Of a DNA stretch of 64,000 bases, positions 8,386 to 16,333 are shown one piece after another. How positions within the stretch are numbered: position 1 is the first letter of the stretch; the number at the start of each line of letters is the position of its first letter. Origin of the DNA: an uncultured bacterium (GTDB lineage Bacteria > Bacillota_I > Bacilli_A > RFN20 > CAG-826); NCBI GenBank assembly GCA_949283025.1, contig CASDRB010000013.1, positions 1 to 64,000 of the forward strand, in the 5' to 3' direction. Position numbers and translations under genes: made by a program. Under the pieces are notes generated by a model. That model saw only the letters and a program-made list of their open reading frames with translations. It did no database searches and was not told the origin of the DNA.

Positions 8386-11022
8386 TTATTTAATTTTCCT
8401 CCTCAAAAATCTGTTATTCGTAATTGGCAACACTATTGCAACTGGCAGCAATGCTATAGCAGAAGTAAACCTTACTATATACCAATATTCTTTACCAATA
8501 TCAATATTAAATAGTAATACTATAGATGCAATTTTAATCAAAACGCCAATTAAATATGCATACATCTGCGGTTTTAAATTGCCTATTCCATTTGATATCG
8601 CCGATGACAAATACGCAATAATTAAAATTGCATCATGAATAAAAAACACAATAGAAGCAACCCAATTAACTGAAATAGCATTTTCTCCTAACCATATTTT
8701 AAAAATAATTGGTAAGCAAAGCATTATTAATAAATCGACCGTTATTAAACAAACATCAAATTTGAAAATTATGGAATTTACTTTTTTTATCCAATTTATA
8801 TCTTTAGATGAAGATGCTTTAGCAATTATTGACCACAAAGGGCCAGAAAGCAAGGTTGCAAAAGTTATAACAATAGTAAATATTTTATTGTAATATGTAT
8901 ACGAGTTCACAGATGTTGGTCCAAAAAGTTGAGTTAATATTATTTCATTAGACGAATTAATAAAAAGCAAACATATTTGAATTATGAAAAATATTCCGCC
9001 TAACATAGCAACTTCTTTGCTAGAAGAAACAGAAAAATTTTTAAAAGATATATCTATTTTTTTTAGTTTTGTTAAAAAGGCAACAATCGTTGCTATAATA
9101 AGTGGCAAATTGTTTGCTATCAAATAAACCAATGCTAAAGCCAACAATTTATCATAAAGTTGTTCGGTATTAAAAATAATAACAAAGAAAAAAAGAAACA
9201 AATTTGTGAATAAGGAAAACGAGTTAGTAACTGCTTGAATTTGGAAGCTCTCGTAAATGTTTCCAATTAATTTAAGTATAAAATTCAAACATATAGAAAC
9301 AAAAATAATTATTACAACATTTCTAAGTTGCACAGAAGTGATAATTGTAGTTGAAATATTAAAAATTTTATTAAAATCTAATATAAAAGCCGCTATTAAA
9401 CCAATAATAAAAATAATTAACACCAAAAAAAAGGTGGAAACATAAGCCGAAACAATATATGAACTTGCTCTCTTATTATCTTTTTTTGCAAAAGCGTCAA
9501 TTAATTTATTTTTCAATCCATTTCCTATACCTAAATCAAATGTCAAAATCCACGAAATTAGTGATAAAATTGTAAACCAAACACCTAAAACTAGTTCGTT
9601 GTCAAAATATTTAATATAAGCAGGCGTTGTAAAAAGCCCTAAAAATAAAGCAAATCCTTTTATTAAATATGTGCCAAAAGAGTTTTGAATAAACTGTTTT
9701 GTTTTTTCGTTAGAATTAAATTTTAAATATATATTAGAATACCCATATTCATTTATGATTGCATCTCTCTTGCTCTTAAATAAATTTTCTAATAAGCAAA
9801 ACACAACAAAATATAAACATGCATTGTTTTGCAATGGTTCAACGCTCAAAAATGTTATGAATAAAATACATAATATTATTTTTTGGAAAATAGTTTCTTT
9901 TTTTATTGCAAAAATTCCGACAAACGGAATTACGATTATAGGCAATCCAAAAATGCCATAAGTGGAAAGCCAATATCCAAATGTGGAAACTTGCGCATCA
10001 ATATCAAAATTCATAGAAGCCACATATTCAAAAAATATATCGCTTTCATTAATTTGCCCCACCCCAAATGGGTGATCAAAAAATATCTTCAAATTTACAA
10101 AAGGACCGAACAATCTACTTTGTAATGATACATTAAAATCGAAAAATTTATGTATTACATTAGGGTATGCAACAAAAATAGCAAATGGCAAAAGTAGTGG
10201 CATCAAAAACAGTAGTGTTTTAATTAGCTTTCCTTTATGACTTGAAAGTTTTGAAGCAAGATATATAAGAATCACAAAAAGACAAAGATATGCTGAAGCA
10301 GAAAATGTTGTAACAATTGATATTAAATAAATAACTATCTTAATATAATTTGGCTTCCCATTCAAAAACTCTAGAACAATTGCAAATACTAAAAATATAC
10401 CAAAAAGTGCAGGTTCCCAAAAAATACCACAATTTCTATTAAATACTGATTGGAGTTGGAAAATAATAAAAAAGAAATTGTTATAAGTGCCATAATTTGA
10501 TGTTACTGAATAAAAATTTGGAGAAAAATTGAAAAACAAAGACGGTAGAAATATTGTTAAAGAAAACAAACAAATCATTGGGAAAATATTCATGAATATT
10601 TTCAATAATCGTTTAGCTGAAAAACACTTGTATGATAAAAATGCAAATAATATAAGGCATAATGTGCTGGTTATTGAATTAAAAGCATTTTGAGTCAAAC
10701 TTATGTTAATTGCAAAAACCACAATAACAGACAAAGAAAACAAAATTAAAAAAAAATTAGAAATGTCAGAAAAAATTACAAACAAGGTTTTTTTAATTGA
10801 ATATGATGCATTTTTTTTATTGAAAATTTCAATATTAAAAAATAGAAAATATTTTATAAGCAAAATGCCTGTTATGATTATTAACCATATGTTGAAAAAA
10901 TATCTGTACGCTTCTAAATTAAAAAGAGGGTACCCGCTCATAAAAATAAATGTCAGAAATGTCAAAAACAATATTGACACATCCAAAATTTTTGTAATAT
11001 TAATTTTATTTTTTTTAAACAT
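8386..11022 (-). CDS. Wzy-like polymerase fused to Wzx-like flippase
   Basis: An 878-residue, almost entirely hydrophobic protein. Residues 1 to about 420 resemble the Wzy/WaaL O-antigen polymerase-ligase class: many membrane spans, NCGIFWEPALFGIFL around 197-211, and DHPFGVGQI around 316-324 before a large exterior loop. From about residue 440 a second unit starts, EKTKQFIQNSFGTYLIKG, followed by TTPAYIKYFDNELVLG and then about a dozen spans, the typical opening and length of a Wzx oligosaccharide flippase (MATE-like superfamily). The two are normally separate genes; here the frame is open throughout with no internal start near the junction (about 9700-9780). The predicted role is flipping of the lipid-linked repeat unit and its polymerisation outside. 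Overlaps the upstream gene by 8 bp. Confidence 0.85.
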   Translation of the reverse strand: MFKKNKINITKILDVSILFLTFLTFIFMSGYPLFNLEAYRYFFNIWLIIITGILLIKYFLFFNIEIFNKKNASYSIKKTLFVIFSDISNFFLILFSLSVIVVFAINISLTQNAFNSITSTLCLILFAFLSYKCFSAKRLLKIFMNIFPMICLFSLTIFLPSLFFNFSPNFYSVTSNYGTYNNFFFIIFQLQSVFNRNCGIFWEPALFGIFLVFAIVLEFLNGKPNYIKIVIYLISIVTTFSASAYLCLFVILIYLASKLSSHKGKLIKTLLFLMPLLLPFAIFVAYPNVIHKFFDFNVSLQSRLFGPFVNLKIFFDHPFGVGQINESDIFFEYVASMNFDIDAQVSTFGYWLSTYGIFGLPIIVIPFVGIFAIKKETIFQKIILCILFITFLSVEPLQNNACLYFVVFCLLENLFKSKRDAIINEYGYSNIYLKFNSNEKTKQFIQNSFGTYLIKGFALFLGLFTTPAYIKYFDNELVLGVWFTILSLISWILTFDLGIGNGLKNKLIDAFAKKDNKRASSYIVSAYVSTFFLVLIIFIIGLIAAFILDFNKIFNISTTIITSVQLRNVVIIIFVSICLNFILKLIGNIYESFQIQAVTNSFSLFTNLFLFFFVIIFNTEQLYDKLLALALVYLIANNLPLIIATIVAFLTKLKKIDISFKNFSVSSSKEVAMLGGIFFIIQICLLFINSSNEIILTQLFGPTSVNSYTYYNKIFTIVITFATLLSGPLWSIIAKASSSKDINWIKKVNSIIFKFDVCLITVDLLIMLCLPIIFKIWLGENAISVNWVASIVFFIHDAILIIAYLSSAISNGIGNLKPQMYAYLIGVLIKIASIVLLFNIDIGKEYWYIVRFTSAIALLPVAIVLPITNNRFLRRKIK

Positions 11023-12112
11023 TTATTTTCTCCATTTTAATATTGAAAAAAATATAATAATTAAAAAATAAAATAGCAACTACAGACACCAAATAAATAA
11101 AAAATAGCCAACCAATAGATGATAAATTCCCTAAACAAAAAAGATACACCAATATAAATCCTAATGTAGAACACAAAACACATTTTAAATTTGAATTATA
11201 AAAATCGTTGGTATTATATAGAATTTTTTTTCTGTTTTTAAAATTATAAAACAAAAATAAAAAAACACATAATGATAAAATTATTGGCGAAAAAGATACC
11301 CTATATAAAAATAACTTGTCCCTAAATTTTAAAGAATCTAAAAACCTATCATTAATTTCTGAAAAATTATCATATAAAATAATATCTTCTGCTATATTAT
11401 TGTTTTTAAATAAAGAGAGAAAATTTGTATAATTCAATTTATTAATATTTAAAGACATTGAGACTTGGCTGTAGTTGAGTGGAGTATCACAATTAATAAA
11501 AATCGCATCTCCAAATGTCTTTTTATAAATTTCATATCTATTAGTTGAAAAAACAAATTCTGATGAAAATATTCCAGCAATATTTAAAACAATTTCACTT
11601 CCATCATTATAAATTATTATTTTTTTATCAACACAATCATTATAATTTGTTCCGTATAATGCTTCATATATTGATTGAGGAACCGCGCAATAATATGGAT
11701 AATTAATTAATGATGCATCTCCATACTGCAAATATATTCTTTGGGCTAGTTCATTTTTAATAAATTCTTCATCGCCCTCAAATTTTAATGGCCAAGTTTC
11801 TATAATAGCAATTTGTTGTTTTCCTTCATCGTTTAAAAAACCTGTCGCTGATTTGAATATCAATGCTTTATTATCATTTATGTGCTTTTCGCTTGCCAAC
11901 AAATAATCATATCTATCTAATGGAAATGAGCACAAAAATAAATTCTTTATTTCATCTGAAGAAACTGAATATTTTAAAGAATTGCTAAAAATATAAGCAT
12001 CAGTAATAGTAAAAGCCTCAATAAATAGTGTAATAGAAGAAAAAAACAAAAAGAAAACAAGCGTCGTAACAATAAAATTAGTAATTTTGAACAAATTATT
12101 TTGTTTTAACAT
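11015..12112 (-). CDS. FtsX/MacB-topology membrane protein, no partner ATPase
   Basis: A 365-residue membrane protein with one span at about residues 10-32, a large extracytoplasmic domain to about 265, then three spans at about 270-290, 307-327 and 333-357. This 1+3 layout, and the segment AVPQSIYEALYGTNYNDCVD followed by IIYNDGSEIVLNIAGIF (about 143-181), resemble the periplasmic core domain of MacB/FtsX-type permeases. No ABC ATPase lies in the polysaccharide locus. It overlaps both neighbours (8 and 17 bp), so it is a committed member of the operon. It may be an export, signalling or assembly factor for the polysaccharide; I do not recognise a named family. Confidence 0.7.
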   Translation of the reverse strand: MLKQNNLFKITNFIVTTLVFFLFFSSITLFIEAFTITDAYIFSNSLKYSVSSDEIKNLFLCSFPLDRYDYLLASEKHINDNKALIFKSATGFLNDEGKQQIAIIETWPLKFEGDEEFIKNELAQRIYLQYGDASLINYPYYCAVPQSIYEALYGTNYNDCVDKKIIIYNDGSEIVLNIAGIFSSEFVFSTNRYEIYKKTFGDAIFINCDTPLNYSQVSMSLNINKLNYTNFLSLFKNNNIAEDIILYDNFSEINDRFLDSLKFRDKLFLYRVSFSPIILSLCVFLFLFYNFKNRKKILYNTNDFYNSNLKCVLCSTLGFILVYLFCLGNLSSIGWLFFIYLVSVVAILFFNYYIFFNIKMEKINV

Positions 12113-13265
12113 CCTTCAAAAATCCTTCCATTGTTTCCTTCCAACTGCTTATTTCTAAATTCTTATTTTTGGCGCAAAATTCATGCATTGCTTTTTTTTC
12201 TTCTTTACTTAACGATGCAGCATTTCTAAGCATATCGCCTAAATCAGAATCATTGTAACCAATTTTAGAAATTGAATTGTTTCCATTTAAATAATATTTT
12301 AAATCGCTTGTCAAATTCGTTATTACTGGAGTGCCACATGCTAATGACTCAGCAATTTTCGATGGAAACCCAGATTGTGTTGATATAGTATTGCTTCTAA
12401 ATAAAATAGTAAAGTCGCTCCTAACTATTCTTTTTAAGCATTCATCGTATGGCTGTTTGCCTAAAAATACAACTGTATTATTCGTAATAATATCGCGCTT
12501 CACAATCTTGCAGTAATTAAGAAATGTTTCTTTTTCGATTCCCATTACTATAAGTTCTTTTTTTTCTACATTTAACTTCAAAAATTCTGATACGATAATA
12601 TCTAATTTATCTTTGCTGAAAAGATATCCAGGATCTCCACAATAACAAATCGACAACCTGTCTGTTGGGTGATATTTTACATTTGTGAGAAAAGAAAATT
12701 TATATGATTTTGAATTATATATACATGGTATTATAATTTTTTTTCTATCTTTTACTAAATTAGCTAAAAAAGACGATATGCACATAAAATCCATGTTTCT
12801 ATATGCCAACTTATTAAAAAAAACGTTATTTAACTTATATAAGATTTTTTTAAAAAATCCTCCTGATGTTGTTGACAGCATATCACCATTATCATAAATT
12901 AGGCCAATATTATTATTAGAACAAAATTTAATCAAATACTTTAAATTTACAAACCCTACACTAGTCACAAAAATATAAGTTATTTTTTCATTAATATTAG
13001 TTGTTTTTTTTAAAATCGCCTTAATATTCCTACTAGTAGAAAATAAATTTATGTAATCAATGGTTTTTTGTGGATATTTGCCATTACTAAAATAAAATCC
13101 ATCTATGTATCCTTCGCCCATATTACTTTTAGATAAACCATATGCTTTTACATTATATCCCAAATCAGATAGCAAAGAGCAAATAGCCGAAACTCTAGAT
13201 GCACTAGCGTTATTATAAGGTAAGTCCATTTTTCCAAAATATAAAATTGTAGGAACATTATGCAT
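12096..13265 (-). CDS. Glycosyltransferase family 4
   Basis: A 389-residue GT-B protein and first gene of the minus-strand capsule operon. It starts MHNVPTILYFGKMDLPYNNA; the donor domain carries LSICYCGDPGYLFSKDKLD and the segment GFPSKIAESLACGTPVITNL (about 303-322), with a glutamate in the position expected to contact the donor sugar. It should act on the cytoplasmic face during repeat-unit assembly. No convincing Shine-Dalgarno sequence precedes the ATG at 13265. The gene is divergent from the UDP-glucose dehydrogenase gene, and the 57 bp between them must hold both promoters. Donor and linkage are unknown. Confidence 0.88.
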   Translation of the reverse strand: MHNVPTILYFGKMDLPYNNASASRVSAICSLLSDLGYNVKAYGLSKSNMGEGYIDGFYFSNGKYPQKTIDYINLFSTSRNIKAILKKTTNINEKITYIFVTSVGFVNLKYLIKFCSNNNIGLIYDNGDMLSTTSGGFFKKILYKLNNVFFNKLAYRNMDFMCISSFLANLVKDRKKIIIPCIYNSKSYKFSFLTNVKYHPTDRLSICYCGDPGYLFSKDKLDIIVSEFLKLNVEKKELIVMGIEKETFLNYCKIVKRDIITNNTVVFLGKQPYDECLKRIVRSDFTILFRSNTISTQSGFPSKIAESLACGTPVITNLTSDLKYYLNGNNSISKIGYNDSDLGDMLRNAASLSKEEKKAMHEFCAKNKNLEISSWKETMEGFLKDVKTK

Positions 13266-13340
13266 AAAGTAAATATAATATATTATTTTTAAAAAATCTA
13301 TATATTAAATGCCAAATTATATATGTTAAAATACATAATT

Positions 13341-14516
13341 ATGATAAAAACGTTTGAAATTATTGGTTTAGGATACGTAGGGTTCTCTAACGCGGCATTA
13401 TTAGGAAACCAAAATACTGTTATTGCATATGATATTTCACAAGAAGTATTAGATATCAAGAAGAAACAAGCAGAAACAATTGGTGGAAAATTAAATATCA
13501 AGTTTGTTAATAATTTAGAAAAGTCTATTCAAGATGCAGATATTATTATTATTGCTACCCCCACTAATTTTGATGAAACTTCTAATATGTTTGATACAAC
13601 TAGTGTTGAATCATCAATAAAAACAATAATAAATCGCAAAAAGAGAGAACCCATCATACTAATTAAATCGACTGTTCCGGTTGGATTTACGCAGGAAATG
13701 ATAGAAAAATATAATTATGAACACATATATTTTATGCCTGAATTTTTAAAAGAAGGTAATGCTCTTTATGATATTGCCCACCCTTCAAGAATTATTGTTG
13801 GTGTTCCAAAATTGAATGATTATCATATCAAGTCTGCATCAAATATAATCAATATGTATTTAAAATCAATTAATAAAAAAGATGTGGAAACACTTATAGT
13901 AAGAAGCCAAGAAGCAGAAGCAATAAAATTGTTTTCTAATTCATATTTGGCTATGCGGATAGCATTTTTTAATGAATTAGATTCATATGCAGAAGAAAAT
14001 AATTTATCAACAAGCGAAATTATAAAAGGAATTTGTAGTGATCCAAGAATAGGAGATTTTTATAATAATCCATCTTTTGGGTATGGTGGATATTGTCTTC
14101 CTAAAGATTCAAAGCAATTAAAATCTTCATTTGGAAATATTCCTAATAACTTAATTGGAGCCATTGTAGATTCAAATGTCACCAGAAAGAAATTTATTTT
14201 TGAAAAAATAAAAGAAAAAATAAGCAATCAAGCAAACCCAATCATAGGTATATACCGTCTAACAATGAAAAAAGATTCGGATAATTTCAGACAAAGTTCA
14301 ATAATTGATGTACTTAATTATTTAATTGAAGATGGTTTTAAAGTTATTATTTATGAACCATTGATAACTTGCAAAGAATATAACCATATAAAAGTTATAA
14401 ATGATCTAGGCACATTCAAAAAAGAAACAACATTAATAATTGCTAATAGAATAGACGATAATTTAACAGATGTTTTAAACAAAGTTTACACTAGAGATTT
14501 GTTCAAAAGGGATTAA
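13341..14516 (+). CDS. ugd: UDP-glucose 6-dehydrogenase
   Basis: A 391-residue nucleotide-sugar dehydrogenase that oxidises UDP-glucose to UDP-glucuronate with two NAD. It shows EIIGLGYVGFSNAALLG (NAD site), STVPVGFT, PEFLKEGNALYD, and GYGGYCLPKDSKQL, which carries the catalytic cysteine and the conserved Lys-Asp. The length and the MPEFLKEG form fit the short Bacillota/Proteobacteria Ugd type. The ATG at 13341 is preferred because it begins at the Rossmann strand; an in-frame ATG at 13323 would add six residues. It is divergent from the capsule operon and likely supplies GlcA to it; a GDP-mannose or UDP-hexosamine substrate is less likely but not excluded. Confidence 0.92.
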   Translation: MIKTFEIIGLGYVGFSNAALLGNQNTVIAYDISQEVLDIKKKQAETIGGKLNIKFVNNLEKSIQDADIIIIATPTNFDETSNMFDTTSVESSIKTIINRKKREPIILIKSTVPVGFTQEMIEKYNYEHIYFMPEFLKEGNALYDIAHPSRIIVGVPKLNDYHIKSASNIINMYLKSINKKDVETLIVRSQEAEAIKLFSNSYLAMRIAFFNELDSYAEENNLSTSEIIKGICSDPRIGDFYNNPSFGYGGYCLPKDSKQLKSSFGNIPNNLIGAIVDSNVTRKKFIFEKIKEKISNQANPIIGIYRLTMKKDSDNFRQSSIIDVLNYLIEDGFKVIIYEPLITCKEYNHIKVINDLGTFKKETTLIIANRIDDNLTDVLNKVYTRDLFKRD

Positions 14517-14534
14517 TGTTTTATTGTTTTTAAT

Positions 14535-14927
14535 TTAATTCTTACCTAAAGATGTTTTTATTTGAGTCGTTGATATTTCTGGTGTTCTCGGCAAATAGAT
14601 GACCTCGCACCCTTCTTTTTTTAAAAAATCGAATTTGCCTTCCCAATCATTACCTATGACAAATGTATCAACATGATATTCGTGTATATCATTAACTTTT
14701 TGTTCCCAATTTTCTTCAGGTATAACAAGATCAACATATCTAATCGCTTCTAATAAAGCCTTTCTTTTGTCGTATGAAAAATAAGATTTTTTACCTTTCA
14801 GAGCATTAAATTCATCTGTTGATAACGCCACTATAAGATAATCGCCTAATGCTTTTGCTCTTTTTAATAAATTTATATGTCCATAGTGCAATAAATCAAA
14901 CGTTCCATAAGTTATAACTCGTTTCAT
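14535..14927 (-). CDS. tagD: Glycerol-3-phosphate cytidylyltransferase
   Basis: A 130-residue cytidylyltransferase making CDP-glycerol from CTP and glycerol 3-phosphate. It has the GTFDLLHYGHINLL motif with the HxGH pair (about 9-22), a DYLIVALSTDEFN strand, and the C-terminal PEISTTQIK signature (RTxGISTT class). Length and motifs match Bacillus TagD. The start at 14927 has GAGG seven bases upstream; the frame runs further to a TTG at 14948, which is not preferred. It converges on ugd with 18 bp between. CDP-glycerol normally feeds teichoic acid synthesis; here no TagF-like polymerase is present, and the LicD protein in the same locus is the visible candidate user. Confidence 0.92.
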   Translation of the reverse strand: MKRVITYGTFDLLHYGHINLLKRAKALGDYLIVALSTDEFNALKGKKSYFSYDKRKALLEAIRYVDLVIPEENWEQKVNDIHEYHVDTFVIGNDWEGKFDFLKKEGCEVIYLPRTPEISTTQIKTSLGKN

Positions 14928-14948
14928 AATTTTCCTCACGCTAACCAA

Positions 14949-15173
14949 ATCACAACATAATTATAAGATATGTCGCTTTATTATATAATAAAAAACTATT
15001 TAATACATTTATCTTTTAATTTTATTGCTTTTTATTTTTTAAAAATTGCCAACCACCAACTGACAAACTAAATGCAGGTTTATGATAAAAATGGATTCTT
15101 ATTTGTCATTTGACAAAACAAATTTGTTTTTTGTCTGCTGAATATTGTTAACACTATGAATAGTTGCAAAATA
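14949..15173. other. AT-rich intergenic gap
   Basis: This gap lies between tagD and the Fic gene, both on the minus strand. The near-palindrome GACAAAACAAA/TTTGTTTTTTGTC at 15112-15134 could act as a weak terminator for the Fic transcript. A TGACAAA word recurs at 15061 and 15111. No open frame with a ribosome binding site was found. Confidence 0.35.
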
Positions 15174-16097
15174 TTATTTAAGTGGTCTATAGCATTCTTC
15201 TTTTAAGAATTTAACAATTTCATCTTTTTTATCTGTTTCGTAATAATTTATTAATAATCTCTTGTATTCATCAACTTTCTCAGCAGGAATTACAATGAGT
15301 CCAGCGGCGTTTTTAATTAAGATGTGATTAGCAAAAATGACCGCTGTTCTTTTATTACCATCTAAAAATAATTGTTTTTTCTTAATATAAAGTAAAACTT
15401 CAATAGCTTTTTTTAAAGTTGGCTCATTTGATTCAGTTATATTTTTAATATCTTCCCTGACCTGATCTTCTATAGGAAGAGATGGGATATAACTACTACC
15501 ACCGATAGTGACTGGAACATTTCTAATTCTTCCAGCATTAAATGACATACCTTCTTCTACGATTGCATTGATTTGAGAAACGATTGCAAAATTACTTGGA
15601 TATTGAATAACACTTGGGTCCAAAATAAATTCCCAAGCACGTTTAAGGTTAATAACTTTTTGAACATCTATGGCAGTCATATTTTTAACTTTTCCGCCAT
15701 TAACTAATGTTTCAGTATCAGAATAAGTAGTTGCCACTCCTTCTAGCATTGCTTGTTTATAAATGGAATCGACAAGGTTTCTTCTTGCTAAATCAATGTT
15801 GAGAGCAACATCATCAGATATGCCTTCTTCAACATAATTATCCTTGCCTAATTCTTTTTTAATCTCCCTAAGTCTTTTTTTGTATGCTCTTGCAGTGTTA
15901 TTGTTTTCAATAATCAATGCATAGAGTTCTTTGGAATATTTGCCAACATATTTACTGCATTGTCTGCCCTGATTTCTATAATGGACATAGATTAATTTTT
16001 TAGAATTTTGCTCTCTAATTTCAATAGAACCATAAACAAGTTTTTCTAATCTTGTTTCAATAAAATTTTTTTCTTCTAATAATTTAGTTATCTCCAT
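15174..16097 (-). CDS. Fic-family protein with Gln in place of catalytic His
   Basis: A 307-residue Fic-domain protein. The Fic core reads QLFLDGNKRTAVIFANHIL (about 245-263). The family consensus is HxFxDGN(G/K)R; here the invariant catalytic His is Gln (codon CAA), while Phe, Asp-Gly-Asn and Lys-Arg are kept. Fic enzymes transfer AMP or other nucleotide parts to target hydroxyls, with the His as general base, so loss of His predicts altered or absent activity. The N-terminal 100 residues are charged, helical and DNA-binding-like in feel (YVHYRNQGRQCSKYVG), but no family is recognised. The gene stands alone with its own promoter; SD GGTGG precedes the ATG. I recall Fic subgroups of Bacillota and phages with QLFWDGNKRT, so this may be a family trait rather than decay. 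Confidence 0.85.
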   Translation of the reverse strand: MEITKLLEEKNFIETRLEKLVYGSIEIREQNSKKLIYVHYRNQGRQCSKYVGKYSKELYALIIENNNTARAYKKRLREIKKELGKDNYVEEGISDDVALNIDLARRNLVDSIYKQAMLEGVATTYSDTETLVNGGKVKNMTAIDVQKVINLKRAWEFILDPSVIQYPSNFAIVSQINAIVEEGMSFNAGRIRNVPVTIGGSSYIPSLPIEDQVREDIKNITESNEPTLKKAIEVLLYIKKKQLFLDGNKRTAVIFANHILIKNAAGLIVIPAEKVDEYKRLLINYYETDKKDEIVKFLKEECYRPLK

Positions 16098-16108
16098 TTA
16101 CAACCACC

Positions 16109-16151
16109 ATGTGAAACTTTACTGCAATTATTATATCATTTTGTTTCACAT
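16109..16151 (-). promoter_or_regulatory. Fic promoter flanked by inverted repeats
   Basis: On the minus strand TTGTAT (16153-16158) and TATAAT (16130-16135) are separated by 17 bp, a standard sigma-A promoter. Two perfect 9-bp inverted copies, ATGTGAAAC at 16109-16117 and GTTTCACAT at 16143-16151, flank the -10 element; the first overlaps the area just upstream of the Fic ribosome binding site. They look like an operator pair for autoregulation or for an unseen repressor. Confidence 0.6.
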
Positions 16152-16333
16152 AATACAAAACATAAGCAGATGCATTAGGTTTTTTCTTTGAACACGATAC
16201 TATAATTTAAATATAAATGTAATATTTCTAATTATTGGGTTTGCATCATAATCATCATTTAAAATATTTGTGTTTTATGCAATAAGGCTATATCTTGTTA
16301 ATGTGATGATTGATTAAATAAATTCAAGATGTA
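16152..16333. other. Intergenic gap upstream of Fic gene
   Basis: Apart from the Fic -35 element at 16153-16158, I see no open frame, repeat or structured RNA in this AT-rich stretch, which separates the Fic promoter from the end of the MATE pseudogene. Confidence 0.4.
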
